Source of the DNA: SP5GCR1 sp965199685
GTDB taxonomy: Bacteria > Pseudomonadota > Gammaproteobacteria > Poriferisulfidales > Oxydemutatoraceae
Direction of reading: 5' to 3'
NCBI GenBank assembly: GCA_965199685.1
Contig: OZ241323.1
Coordinates: 1,798,001-1,862,000, forward strand
Length of the DNA: 64,000 nucleotides
Part shown: positions 52,794 to 62,283 of the stretch, piece by piece
Position numbering within the stretch: the stretch's first letter is position 1
How the letters are laid out: the number at the start of each line of letters is the position of its first letter
Position numbers and translations under genes: made by a program
The notes under the pieces: model-generated
What the model saw: the letters and a program-made list of their open reading frames with translations, nothing else
Told to the model about the DNA's origin: nothing
The model's database searches: none

Positions 52794-53465
52794 ATGACTA
52801 TTAAAAACTGGCCAAACAAGGAAAGACCGCGCGAGAAATTACTCGCCCACGGATCGGAAAATTTATCCGATGCAGAATTGCTTGCAATCTTACTAAATTC
52901 AGGAACATCCGGAATGTCGGCACTTGACCTTGCCCGTCAATTATTGAAAACCTTCGGAAGCCTGCGGGCGATAACCGAAGCAGACAAAAAAGATTTATGC
53001 CTCAACAAAGGCGTGGGAGATGTTTGTTATACGCGACTGCAAGCGGCACTAGAAATTACTAGAAGGACACTGATGGAGTCTATGAAGAAAAAAGATATGG
53101 TTGCCAGTCCTGAACGAGCACGTAAATATTTAACCCTAAAGATGCGTAATTATCCCTACGAAGTTTTTGCGTGCTTATTTCTTGACAACCAGCATCGCGT
53201 CATCGCTTTTGAGGAACTATTCCGCGGCACCATAGACGGCGCAAGTGTGCATCCTAGAGAAGTCGTTAAGAGAACCCTGCATCATAACGCAGCAGCGGTT
53301 ATCTTGGTTCATAACCACCCTTCGGGATCTAGCGAACCTTCTCATGCCGACCGCCATATAACCGAAGAACTAAAAAATGCCTTATCATTGATTGATGTGC
53401 GGATACTCGATCACTTTGTGGTTGGTGAAAAAATAACATCGTTTACTGAATCTAATTTACTTTGA
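52794..53465 (+). CDS. radC: RadC family JAB-domain protein
   Basis: 223 residues: N-terminal helix-hairpin-helix region (LSDAELLAILLNSGTSG, KGVGD) and C-terminal MPN/JAB metalloprotease-like domain with VILVHNHPSGSSEPSHAD (HxH...D zinc motif). The molecular role is unsettled despite the name; the DNA-repair link is historical. Confidence 0.94.
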   Translation: MTIKNWPNKERPREKLLAHGSENLSDAELLAILLNSGTSGMSALDLARQLLKTFGSLRAITEADKKDLCLNKGVGDVCYTRLQAALEITRRTLMESMKKKDMVASPERARKYLTLKMRNYPYEVFACLFLDNQHRVIAFEELFRGTIDGASVHPREVVKRTLHHNAAAVILVHNHPSGSSEPSHADRHITEELKNALSLIDVRILDHFVVGEKITSFTESNLL

Positions 53466-53486
53466 AAACACGCTACACGCGTGTTT
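53466..53486. terminator. Hairpin after radC
   Basis: 8-bp stem AAACACGC / GCGTGTTT with a five-base loop, directly behind the radC stop. Weak T-run, so a possible terminator only. Confidence 0.45.
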
Positions 53487-53578
53487 GCATCTATCTATTT
53501 TAAGTAGATTACACAAAATGAGGTTCTCTATATTATAATAAGCGTCATATCTTCTTTGATACTACAAAAATTAAAACT

Positions 53579-54055
53579 ATGCGAAAAATACCGATAACCA
53601 AATTAGGGGCAGAAAGGCTTAGAGAAGAATTAAAGCACCTCAAAACCGTAGAACGCCGGAAGATAATCGCAGCGATTGCAACCGCGCGTGAACACGGAGA
53701 CCTTAAAGAAAACGCTGAATATCATGCAGCACGCGAACGCCAAAGCTTCATTGAGGGGCGCATCAAAGACATAGAATTCCATCTTTCCGAGAGCGAAATT
53801 ATCAATATCGCACAATTAAAACATAATAACAAAATAGTATTCGGCGCAACGGTTAAGTTATACGACAAGGATGCCGAAGCAGAGTGCACATATCAAATTG
53901 TAGGAGAAATAGAAGCGGATATTAAGCAAAACAAAATATCCGTCACCTCACCTTTAGCACGAGCGATGATTGGGAAGGTGGAAGGCGATAGTATTGTCGT
54001 CGAAACACCAAGCGGTGAAAAAACATACAAAGTTCTATCATTAAACTACGGCTAG
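53579..54055 (+). CDS. greA: Transcription elongation factor GreA
   Basis: Stimulates RNA cleavage by stalled RNA polymerase. 158 residues, standard length: N-terminal coiled coil (GAERLREELKHLKTVERRKII, ARERQSFIEGRIKDIE) with the acidic tip in EHGDLKENAEYHAA, and C-terminal FKBP-like domain (GATVKLYDK, PLARAMIGKVEGD). Confidence 0.96.
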   Translation: MRKIPITKLGAERLREELKHLKTVERRKIIAAIATAREHGDLKENAEYHAARERQSFIEGRIKDIEFHLSESEIINIAQLKHNNKIVFGATVKLYDKDAEAECTYQIVGEIEADIKQNKISVTSPLARAMIGKVEGDSIVVETPSGEKTYKVLSLNYG

Positions 54056-54250
54056 ACTCAGCCAAAACCAATCGGCTGTGAGATTACTCTTCCCATAGCA
54101 ATTCTGCTTCTTTTAGTCTCTGCTGATACTTTATCCTTTTTTTTATACCACTCGGCACTTAGCCTGAGACATACGGCCTCTATAGCGTAAAAATATGACA
54201 GGTTGTCCTTGAGGCTAATTTTTCGCATATCACAAAAACCATGAACGCTT

Positions 54251-54940
54251 ATGAAAATCTTTAGTAAATCTATATTTTCCAAACATTGCCCGGTTTGTTT
54301 ATCTGACACCAAACGCACCGGCTTGTGTGAAAATTGTTTATCGAATCTAATTCAACCAAGACATAGTTGTCGTATTTGTCTTGTTCCGCTTGAACGTCAA
54401 GCAGGCAATATCTGTATTCCTTGCGCGGCAGGCGTGCCTTTTGATCAAGTTGTTGCACTCGCTCGTTATACTCCCCCCCTAAGCGATTTGATTTGTAGAT
54501 TGAAATACCACAATCATATCTATTTAGCTAAAGTTCTAGGCACATTGCTTGCAAATCATATAAAAAAGCACCGACAAACATTGCCCGAATTGTTAATCGC
54601 CGTACCGTTGCACAAACAACGCATAAAACAACGAGGGTTTAATCAAGCCGTAGAAATTGCACGCACAGTATCTGCCGAACTAAACTTGAAAACAGATTAT
54701 CAGTGCATTGAAAAGTCTAAAATAACCCCTTTGCAAACCACACTCAATTCGCATCGGCGCAGGAATAATCTAAAAGGTGCTTTTCGTCTGCGGCGGCCGG
54801 TATATGCGAAATCAATCGCATTACTTGACGATGTGATGACCACTGGGGCAACCGTATCGGAAATCGCATCGTTATTGAAAAAAGAGGGCGTGCATCGTGT
54901 CGAGGTTTGGGTTCTGGCAAGAACTTCTCCTTCGCCTTAA
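54251..54940 (+). CDS. comF: ComF family phosphoribosyltransferase-like protein
   Basis: 229 residues. N-terminal zinc-ribbon cysteines (CPVCLSD, CENC, CRIC, CIPC) and a phosphoribosyltransferase fold with SIALLDDVMTTGATVSE (PRPP loop). Associated with DNA uptake in competent bacteria; general role unclear. Convergent with ubiA, the ends overlapping by four bases. Confidence 0.93.
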   Translation: MKIFSKSIFSKHCPVCLSDTKRTGLCENCLSNLIQPRHSCRICLVPLERQAGNICIPCAAGVPFDQVVALARYTPPLSDLICRLKYHNHIYLAKVLGTLLANHIKKHRQTLPELLIAVPLHKQRIKQRGFNQAVEIARTVSAELNLKTDYQCIEKSKITPLQTTLNSHRRRNNLKGAFRLRRPVYAKSIALLDDVMTTGATVSEIASLLKKEGVHRVEVWVLARTSPSP

Positions 54941-55794
54941 TTAAATAAATCTATAAAAAGTCCAACAAAGACAGCCATACCAAAATAGTTATTATTGTTG
55001 AATGCCCGCAAACACAATTCCGGAGATCTGTTTCTAAGAAGATACTGCTGATATATGGAAAAAATTATTGCCACTGCCAAGCCACCGTAATAAAAACTTC
55101 CTAGGGTTTTCAGATAACCTGCGATGAATAAGAACACAAGTACTGATAACTGAAACACGGCAATCAGTGAACGATCGTACTTGCCAAACAGCAAAGCCGA
55201 AGATTTCACACCTATTGCCTGGTCGTCGTGACGATCAGCCATAGCATACATCGTATCGTAAGCAACCGACCAACAAATACCGGCCGCATATAATAACCAA
55301 CCTTCTAGAGGCGGCAATGCATTAGTTTGGGCAGTATACGCCATTGGTATCGCCCAACCAAAGGCTAAACCTAGATGCACTTGCGGCAAAGAGTGTATGC
55401 GCTTCATAAACGGATAAGATATCGCTAGAAATAGTGCAATCACAGCCATATATACGGTCAGTCTGTTAGTCTGTAATACCAACAAGAAAGCTAACATCAA
55501 TAAAACGACAAATAAAGCAAATGCTTCTGCCGGTGAAACATGGCCTGAAGCGATAGGGCGATTTTTGGTTCTGGCAACTAGAGGATCTATTTTGCGATCG
55601 ACATAATCGTTAATCACACAACCTGCCGAACGCATCAGTACTACGCCAATGATGAAAATCAATAATATCCGTTGTTCTGGGAAACCGCCACCAGCAAACC
55701 ACAAAGCCCATAGCGTTGGCCATAACAACAAGTAGATACCAATAGGGCGAGAAAAGCGCATCAGCACCAAGTAATTTTTGATACGCTCACCCAT
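54937..55794 (-). CDS. ubiA: 4-hydroxybenzoate polyprenyltransferase
   Basis: Membrane enzyme attaching the polyprenyl tail in ubiquinone synthesis. 285 residues from ATG 55794 (a GTG at 55815 would add seven); about eight or nine membrane segments. Two Asp-rich motifs, NDYVDRKIDPLVARTKNRP and YDTMYAMADRHDD, bind the diphosphate via Mg. Same pathway as coq7. Confidence 0.95.
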   Translation of the reverse strand: MGERIKNYLVLMRFSRPIGIYLLLWPTLWALWFAGGGFPEQRILLIFIIGVVLMRSAGCVINDYVDRKIDPLVARTKNRPIASGHVSPAEAFALFVVLLMLAFLLVLQTNRLTVYMAVIALFLAISYPFMKRIHSLPQVHLGLAFGWAIPMAYTAQTNALPPLEGWLLYAAGICWSVAYDTMYAMADRHDDQAIGVKSSALLFGKYDRSLIAVFQLSVLVFLFIAGYLKTLGSFYYGGLAVAIIFSIYQQYLLRNRSPELCLRAFNNNNYFGMAVFVGLFIDLFN

Positions 55795-55898
55795 TATGAA
55801 ACTAGCATTTTTCACAGTAACGCAAACATGTCGCTGTTACAAATGTATAAAATGTTTATACAACCGCAACCTAAACTGCATTTGCAGGGATGGACTGA

Positions 55899-55915
55899 GG
55901 CTGTTGAAAAATAAA
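55899..55915 (+). repeat. Lone end of the dispersed repeat beside the wzy-like gene
   Basis: AGGCTGTTGAAAAATAA matches the outer terminal repeat only, immediately behind the stop of the O-antigen ligase-like gene. Remnant of a deleted copy. Confidence 0.55.
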
Positions 55916-55916
55916 G

Positions 55917-58136
55917 TTATTGATCCGCTTTCTTGGCCGCCTTGCGTTGAGCCCTTTTTCCTGCTAAAAATCTAGCTCTTTTTTCTGCTTTTATGCGGGC
56001 TTGTAATTGTGCTTGCTCTACTGCATCCATAGCCTGATACAATTTTTGCAAAATGCTTTCTATCCTCTCTTTGGTTTGTTCACTGCCCGGAAGGTTTCTG
56101 GCTTCCTCCAATATGGCAATCGCCTCTCTCGGATTATCTCTACGAATCTCCGAGATCGCTTTAGTAAGCATTACTGAGGCCGAGCGTGCACGTGATGTAG
56201 ACCATGCTCCGACTAGCGAGTCAAATTCATCGGTTTTACCCAGTTCTAGATAAACACCCGACAATGCATTCAATACCTGACGTCGATACGGATAGTCTTT
56301 ACGTATTTCTTCAAATAAAGGAAGTGCTTTTTCGTACTCTTGATTTCTGTAATAATAATTACCAATATAATACATAGTCCTTTTTCTTATTGGGAATTCT
56401 TTATATGATTCTTGGGCAGCCTCAAACGAGGTTTTATAGTTGCCGGCACTATAATTTGATACAGCCTTAAAGTACAAGTTGTCGGACTTGTACCAAATAA
56501 TTTGGATGGCTAACATAGCAACAGTTGCCACAGTCATCGCAGTGGCAGTGGCTATTTTCAAAACAGGTGATGGCAAAGCCCAACGATAAAATGTACGCTC
56601 GCTTGAGTCAGATGCCTGCCAAACGGCACCGGCGAGTATACCGACATAAAGCATAGTGATCGCTATAGTGATGGGTTGCTGTAATGGGAAACTGACAAAT
56701 GCATTCCCGGCAATACCTAATATAGCTACAACGACGGTCATCACCATCACTTGATCTTCCTTCCGAAGTTCGCTTTTAAATGAAAATACGCGTACTATGC
56801 CAATAAGTACTGCAAAGGCTACCCATAACATTAATAGTAGTCCGACTAGGCCTAGTTCACATATAAACTCTACATAATCGTTATGCGCATTAATATGAAA
56901 GAGTGTTTCACCTCTTAGTGCAGGGTCAACCGCGTAGGACTCTTGATATTTCGGATAATAAACCATCCAATTACCAATTCCTACGCCTAGAAACCAGTAA
57001 TCCTTGAACATATTATAGGAATTTCTCCACATAATAAGACGCTGATTCTTACTTTGTTCATAACTTTTCTTAGCAGATTCAACTAATTCAGAAGGCGACT
57101 GCGCTTGTACTGCACCTCCGCGTGGATTCGTGGACTTATCAATTCCTCCGGTGTTTTCCTCTAAAACTGGAACATTAGAGACGAAAAACTGCGGTGTCGT
57201 ATTAACCAACGTGACTGTTGCCACAAAAAATGCTACCAAAGCTAATATTTTAGGAAGTCCCCAGTTGTATTTGTGAACCAAGCCGTACTTAAAATAAACC
57301 AACAATGCAGCTAATATAACCATTTCAACTATCCATGAGAACCATGAACCGCGTGTACGACCATAAAATAAAGCAGCCAGTGCGAAAGCAGAGCCTAAAG
57401 CATAAAACCATGATGCTACAGGCTGACGGCTGTTTATGAAAAGCCCCACACCTAATATCCAAGTTAGAATTAAGAATTCTCCATTCATATTTTTATTGCC
57501 GAATGTGGCTGCGGGCGAGGCATGTTGGGCAACCCAGTCTATAGAGAGCAGATATTGCCCAGCACCCAATAAAGCGATGAGAACTAAACTACAAAACAGG
57601 CAAAATAGCATCGGGAATATGGAGCGCCTGTCGCGTAAACACATCAACGCCAAAAAGAAAATAATAAATCCCGCTCCCCAATCCAACACCTTGACTATTG
57701 CTTCATAAAAGTTATGCGCCCAAAATAAAGATAAAACCATCCATAAATAAAAAGCTACGACGGGATATAACAGTAACGGAACATGCGGGATCAAGATAGC
57801 GTCACTTTTATTCTTATACACCAAAAACAAATAAACAGACAAAAATGCTATAGCACCCACTTGCAACATTGATGCCATATAAAGATCAGGGTTATAACCG
57901 TATGAGGTCTGACCCAAAGGTGCGACGATAGCGACTAGAGCAATAAAGATAGAAAGTGCCCACACATAAGATTGAGGTATCTCCGATATTACTTCTAATT
58001 GATAACGTCCTGAGATTGAATTCTCAGGCACACCGTTTGCCGATAAACCTGCTTTTTTATCAATAGATTTAGGGGATGATCGCTTTGACGCAGTCTTAGC
58101 GACAACAGTTCCCTTTTTCTTTTTCCTAGTAGCCAT
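55917..58136 (-). CDS. O-antigen ligase / polymerase-like (Wzy_C) membrane protein with TPR-like C-terminus
   Basis: 739 residues from ATG 58136; a TTG 15 bases earlier is possible. Basic, disordered N-terminus (ATRKKKKGTVVAKTASKRSS), about 12 membrane helices, and the Wzy_C loop with GVGIGNWMVYYPKYQ and HINAHNDYVEFICELGLVG. The cytoplasmic or periplasmic tail (about 580-739) has TPR-like repeats (AVSNYSAGNYKTSFEAAQES, YRNQEYEKALPLFEEI) and a Lys/Arg-rich end. Either a surface-glycan ligase/polymerase (WaaL/Wzy) or a PglL-type O-oligosaccharyltransferase. It fits the glycan-modifying genes of the window. Confidence 0.82.
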   Translation of the reverse strand: MATRKKKKGTVVAKTASKRSSPKSIDKKAGLSANGVPENSISGRYQLEVISEIPQSYVWALSIFIALVAIVAPLGQTSYGYNPDLYMASMLQVGAIAFLSVYLFLVYKNKSDAILIPHVPLLLYPVVAFYLWMVLSLFWAHNFYEAIVKVLDWGAGFIIFFLALMCLRDRRSIFPMLFCLFCSLVLIALLGAGQYLLSIDWVAQHASPAATFGNKNMNGEFLILTWILGVGLFINSRQPVASWFYALGSAFALAALFYGRTRGSWFSWIVEMVILAALLVYFKYGLVHKYNWGLPKILALVAFFVATVTLVNTTPQFFVSNVPVLEENTGGIDKSTNPRGGAVQAQSPSELVESAKKSYEQSKNQRLIMWRNSYNMFKDYWFLGVGIGNWMVYYPKYQESYAVDPALRGETLFHINAHNDYVEFICELGLVGLLLMLWVAFAVLIGIVRVFSFKSELRKEDQVMVMTVVVAILGIAGNAFVSFPLQQPITIAITMLYVGILAGAVWQASDSSERTFYRWALPSPVLKIATATAMTVATVAMLAIQIIWYKSDNLYFKAVSNYSAGNYKTSFEAAQESYKEFPIRKRTMYYIGNYYYRNQEYEKALPLFEEIRKDYPYRRQVLNALSGVYLELGKTDEFDSLVGAWSTSRARSASVMLTKAISEIRRDNPREAIAILEEARNLPGSEQTKERIESILQKLYQAMDAVEQAQLQARIKAEKRARFLAGKRAQRKAAKKADQ

Positions 58137-58282
58137 TCTGTTCCATTTCAAAAGTAAAAATTAAGTCCCTATAATAACATGATATAGCGTTGCATAGCAT
58201 AAATAACGCAATCTTAGTGACAGAAGTCAGGGGTTAAACTATGGCGCAGATTCTATATGTTTATAAACATTTATTATCACAA

Positions 58283-58369
58283 TGGTGCCGAGGAGAGGAC
58301 TTGAACCTCCACAGGGTTTCCCCTACTGGCACCTGAAGCCAGCGCGTCTACCGATTCCGCCACCTCGGC
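58283..58369 (-). tRNA. tRNA-Leu (anticodon CAG)
   Basis: 87 nt with encoded CCA. Acceptor GCCGAGG; anticodon stem CTGGC/GCCAG with loop TTCAGGT (anticodon CAG); long variable arm TAGGGGAAACCCTG as in class II tRNAs; T arm GGAGGTTCAAGTCCTC. Confidence 0.95.
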
Positions 58370-58399
58370 GAAAACCCGTTGCAAAGTTTAACACACTGT

Positions 58400-59332
58400 C
58401 TATTCTTTAGATACTTGAGATGTTTGCTCCAGCACCTCGTCTGCAAAACTTCCTGCTACATTTATATCTACAGGATCGAGCATATCTCTCTCTGTCGATG
58501 TTGCAAATGCATCTACTCGGCTTTGTAAATCACTGAGATAGCTCTCGGATTGCACTCTTCCCTGACATAGTATTTGCTCTTGTATATTGATTAGTTCAGT
58601 ACCAAGATTTAACCCGTTTTGAACCCATGCTCTGATTGCATGATCTTGTTCTGGATATTTCCCCAGTGCCTCAGTATAACCTTTGCTACTCGTGCCGTAT
58701 TGGGTAAGCTCTTGCGTACTGTCGCGGAATGTTGAATTTCGGATAGTATCTACCATTTGCACGATCTGTGTTGACTGCTGTTCCAAAGTTTTTAGAGACT
58801 CGGCAGGCATTTTCTGTTTTTCTACATCGCTTAAATACCTAAAAGACACCATATCAGCCACATTTCTAAGTGCGGTCGTTCCTCTGCGTAAGGCTTTATC
58901 ACCCGAATTGAAAAACGAAGCGACCTCGCTACTACTTTTTGAGGCGGCTAATCCTTTTGCAGCATTCTCTTTAGCAACCAATATCCCGGATGTGGATGCT
59001 ACGATTAAACCATGCACTCGGCCTTGCAAGAGAGAGGCGACAGCATTACTCGCCGGACTAGTAGTAGCAGTGGCAGGCGATGATATTTGTTGACGACGAC
59101 TCTGTGAACGCCTCCCAAAACACGACCCTAATGCGCTAAATAAACCTTTGCGTTCACTATGTGTGGGCGAACGCGCCGCTCTACTGCGTATACTTTTCCT
59201 CGAAATATTGGGACTGAGGTTAGCACTCACTCCATCATCGTTGGGGACGCTTTTACTAACGCGGCCATCGTTCTGGGCAGCTTGCCCGACGTTGGTCGGT
59301 TGTGGGGGACGATTAGTTGAATTTACTAGCAT
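58400..59332 (-). CDS. Unrecognised 310-residue protein, effector-like composition
   Basis: ATG 59332 is fixed by a strong Shine-Dalgarno (AAGGAGGG, seven bases upstream); the frame continues 17 codons further without support. N-terminal ~100 residues are rich in Ser, Asn, Pro, Gln and Arg and appear disordered (VNSTNRPPQPTNVGQAAQND; SRRQQISSPATATTSPAS), with a possible short hydrophobic patch only (VHGLIVASTSGILVA). The C-terminal ~180 residues are predicted helical (DMVSFRYLSDVEKQKMPAES, LKTLEQQSTQIVQMV). No known domain recognised. The disordered polar N-terminus recalls type III or IV effector leaders, but no secretion genes are in the window, so this is only a suggestion. Confidence 0.7.
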   Translation of the reverse strand: MLVNSTNRPPQPTNVGQAAQNDGRVSKSVPNDDGVSANLSPNISRKSIRSRAARSPTHSERKGLFSALGSCFGRRSQSRRQQISSPATATTSPASNAVASLLQGRVHGLIVASTSGILVAKENAAKGLAASKSSSEVASFFNSGDKALRRGTTALRNVADMVSFRYLSDVEKQKMPAESLKTLEQQSTQIVQMVDTIRNSTFRDSTQELTQYGTSSKGYTEALGKYPEQDHAIRAWVQNGLNLGTELINIQEQILCQGRVQSESYLSDLQSRVDAFATSTERDMLDPVDINVAGSFADEVLEQTSQVSKE

Positions 59333-59534
59333 AACAATACCCTCCTTTATCTTTATCGTTACTACTATGGCGTAGTATAACATACTGTAAGGACCAAGGC
59401 TGCAACTTAGCGCAACATCACTAGTAACACAATATAATTCATTGCTTCAATTCATCGAAACGATGGGTAGGAAGGAATTATATGTCGGTGTTGCGTTATA
59501 ATGGGTTCGTCATTTGTACTTTCAGGTTGTCTTG

Positions 59535-59708
59535 ATGGAATATAAGAAATATATGTGCGTGGTGTGTGGCTGGGTCTACGATGAGGAATACGGCGTGCCG
59601 GAAGATGGCATAGAACCCGGAACACGTTGGGATGACATCCCGTTGAATTGGACTTGCCCGGAATGCGGCGCGCGTAAATCCGACTTTGAAATGGTTGAAC
59701 TGGGTTAG
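59535..59708 (+). CDS. Rubredoxin
   Basis: 57 residues from ATG 59535. Two CxxC pairs, CVVCGW and CPECGA, bind a single Fe. YMCVVCGWVYDEEYGVPEDG and TRWDDIPLNWTCPECG are typical. One-electron carrier; the upstream seven codons of the frame are not part of it. Ends three bases before the kinase gene. Confidence 0.96.
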   Translation: MEYKKYMCVVCGWVYDEEYGVPEDGIEPGTRWDDIPLNWTCPECGARKSDFEMVELG

Positions 59709-59711
59709 CCG

Positions 59712-60650
59712 ATGTCTATCTTGGTTTGCGGTTCCGTTGCTTTTGATAACATCATGGTCTTTAACGACCGCTTTAGAAATCACATTTTAGCCGATCAGTT
59801 ACATATCTTAAACGTTTCCTTTTTGGTGCCCGACATGCAACAACAATACGGCGGTTGTGCAGGAAATATTGCGTATAACTTATCCTTACTCAACTGCGAG
59901 TCTTACGTAATGGCAACCGTGGGCAAGGATTTCGGTGATTACGGTAGATGGATGGATCGTTGTGGTATAAACCGAGACCACATAAAAGTTATTACAGACA
60001 GCTATACTTCACGAGCCTTTATCATTACTGATATGGACGACAATCAGATTACTGCATTTCATCCGGGGGCAATGGAACATTGTCATATCAACCAAGTACC
60101 TGCCGGTGAAGGCATTATTTTAGGGATTATTTCACCCGACGGACGCGAGGGTATGCTTCAACACGCACAACAATTTAAGGATACAGGTATTCCGTTTATT
60201 TTTGACCCCGGTCAAGGAACACCAATGTTCACAACAGAAGAGCTGGATCATTTTATAGACCAAGCCGATTGGCTGGCATGCAACGATTACGAGGCACAGA
60301 TGATTTGTGAACGCACCAATAACTCAATGGAACAGATTACTGAACGGGTGCGAGCTTTCATTGTCACCCAAGGCGATAAAGGTTCTATGATTTATACAAA
60401 GGAAAAGGTTCATACAATTCCTGTGATACGCGCCGAAAAACCGAAAGATCCGACAGGCTGTGGCGACGCTTACCGGGCGGGATTACTCTACGGCTTATCC
60501 AAAAATCTTGATTGGGAAACAACTGGCCGTATCGCATCGCTACTGGGAGCTTATAAGGTTGAATGTTCAGGCGGACAACAACATTCTTTTTCCAAAGCAG
60601 AGTTTAGACAGCGTTATGCAGAAGTCTATGGCGTTAATATCGTTGTATAA
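59712..60650 (+). CDS. PfkB-family carbohydrate/nucleoside kinase (adenosine kinase-like)
   Basis: 312 residues. QQYGGCAGNIAYNLSLL (substrate loop) and DPTGCGDAYRAGLLYGL (PfkB signature 2 with catalytic Asp) place it in the ribokinase family. The general form (GNIAYNLSLLN, FDPGQGTP) resembles adenosine kinase-like proteins. Substrate uncertain. Coupled to rubredoxin, a pairing without an obvious functional reason. Confidence 0.88.
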   Translation: MSILVCGSVAFDNIMVFNDRFRNHILADQLHILNVSFLVPDMQQQYGGCAGNIAYNLSLLNCESYVMATVGKDFGDYGRWMDRCGINRDHIKVITDSYTSRAFIITDMDDNQITAFHPGAMEHCHINQVPAGEGIILGIISPDGREGMLQHAQQFKDTGIPFIFDPGQGTPMFTTEELDHFIDQADWLACNDYEAQMICERTNNSMEQITERVRAFIVTQGDKGSMIYTKEKVHTIPVIRAEKPKDPTGCGDAYRAGLLYGLSKNLDWETTGRIASLLGAYKVECSGGQQHSFSKAEFRQRYAEVYGVNIVV

Positions 60651-60770
60651 AGTGATATCACTTAAAAGATCCAAAAGATCAACCAAACCCTAACTACTCT
60701 AAAACGAGCGCAGTATAGTATGATAAGAGGTTGAACGCCTAAAATTTACTCAACGGAAAGATTGCAAATC

Positions 60771-62276
60771 ATGTCGATTATAAACACCGAATTTCATCAA
60801 GCGGTTATCTCTTTTACATATTACCTAGCTGCAATACTATTTCTAACATTCATTGCACTCGCAATAATGGTGGTCGTTATGTATGTTGTGGATATTACCC
60901 AGTCGCAACATACCATCAGAAGAAACTATCCGGTGATAGGACGGTTTAGATATCTGTTTGAAAGGTTAGGAGAATTTTTTAGACAATATTTCTTTGCCCT
61001 AGACCGCGAAGAACTACCCTTCAATAGGGCACAACGGAGTTGGGTTTATCGTGCTGCCAAAAACCAAGATACAACTGTTGGATTTGGCTCTACCAAAGAC
61101 CTGCGACCAGCCGGCAGTATTCTTTTTGTCAACTGTCCTTATCCAACATTGGATAAGGATGCTGCCGAAACGAGTACTGTAACAATCGGATTGAATTGCC
61201 CGAATCCTTATAGTAATTCATCACTAATAAATATATCGGGAATGAGTTATGGTGCGATTTCCAAACCGGCAGTTCTCGCCTTATCCAAAGGAGCGAAAAT
61301 GGCAGGATGCTGGATGAATACCGGAGAAGGCGGGCTCAGTCCTTATCATTTAGAAGGCGGTGCCGATATTGTTTTCCAAATCGGTACCGCTAAAAATGGT
61401 GTCAGAACACTTGACGGTCACCTAGACGACAAAAAACTTGCCGAAGTCGCAGCGCACCCCCAAGTCAAAATGTTTGAACTCAAACTCAGCCAAGGTGCCA
61501 AACCCGGCAAAGGCGGTATTCTCCCGGCAACTAAGGTGACTGCTGAGATTGCCCAAATACGCGGTATAGAACGAGGTAAAGATGCGGTTAGCCCCAATCG
61601 TCATCCCGAGATAAACAACAATTCCGAACTATTGGACATGCTCAACCATATACGTGCCGTCACTGCCAAACCCGTCGGGTTTAAGGTAGTGCTGGGTGCC
61701 TACGGCTGGCTTTCAACATTGTTTGAGGAGATTATTGAACGCGGCGTAGAATCGGCACCCGACTTTATTACCATTGACAGTGCGGACGGCGGAACTGGTG
61801 CCGCCCCTATGCCGTTAATCGATGATATGGGCTTGCCACTTCGCGAAAGTCTCGCGATGCTTGTGGATACACTCGAAAAATATAATCTACGTGAACGAAT
61901 CAAAGTAATTGCATCGGGAAAATTAATCACTCCTGCCGATGTTGCTTGGGCATTATGCATAGGCACCGACTTTGTTGTCTCGGCGCGCGGTTTCATGTTT
62001 GCATTGGGATGTATACAAGCACTGCAATGCAACAAAAATACCTGCCCTACTGGCGTTACGACACACGACCCTAAGTTGCAAAAAGGTTTGGTGCCAGAAG
62101 ACAAAGCGATACGAGTATGCAATTACTTCAAACGGCTTAGTTATGAAATCGGAGTTATTGCCCATTCCTGTGGCGTATCAAACCCGCGAGAATTAAAGCG
62201 TTTTCACGCCCGCGTCGTAATGCCAAACAGTTTATCCATCTCACTCAGCGAACTGTACCCAGAAATTAATGGATGA
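60771..62276 (+). CDS. FMN-binding glutamate-synthase-like protein
   Basis: 501 residues from ATG 60771 with GGAAAG upstream (a TTG at 60762 is possible). N-terminal membrane helix (YLAAILFLTFIALAIMVVVMY), then the GltB FMN-barrel core: SGMSYGAISKPAVLALSKGA, NTGEGGLSPYH, GAKPGKGGILPA, TIDSADGGTGAAPMP and a C-x5-C cysteine cluster ALQCNKNTCPTG for a 3Fe-4S centre. Lacks the amidotransferase domain, so a stand-alone oxidoreductase of unknown substrate. Confidence 0.9.
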   Translation: MSIINTEFHQAVISFTYYLAAILFLTFIALAIMVVVMYVVDITQSQHTIRRNYPVIGRFRYLFERLGEFFRQYFFALDREELPFNRAQRSWVYRAAKNQDTTVGFGSTKDLRPAGSILFVNCPYPTLDKDAAETSTVTIGLNCPNPYSNSSLINISGMSYGAISKPAVLALSKGAKMAGCWMNTGEGGLSPYHLEGGADIVFQIGTAKNGVRTLDGHLDDKKLAEVAAHPQVKMFELKLSQGAKPGKGGILPATKVTAEIAQIRGIERGKDAVSPNRHPEINNNSELLDMLNHIRAVTAKPVGFKVVLGAYGWLSTLFEEIIERGVESAPDFITIDSADGGTGAAPMPLIDDMGLPLRESLAMLVDTLEKYNLRERIKVIASGKLITPADVAWALCIGTDFVVSARGFMFALGCIQALQCNKNTCPTGVTTHDPKLQKGLVPEDKAIRVCNYFKRLSYEIGVIAHSCGVSNPRELKRFHARVVMPNSLSISLSELYPEING

Positions 62277-62283
62277 ACCCATT

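Noticed and set aside
54058..54318. 86-codon minus-strand frame between greA and comF
   Set aside because: Overlaps the start of comF antisense, no recognisable motif, no ribosome site.
60650..60663. AAGTGATATCACTT palindrome after the PfkB-family kinase
   Set aside because: Only seven-base arms without a loop and no T-run; could be chance.
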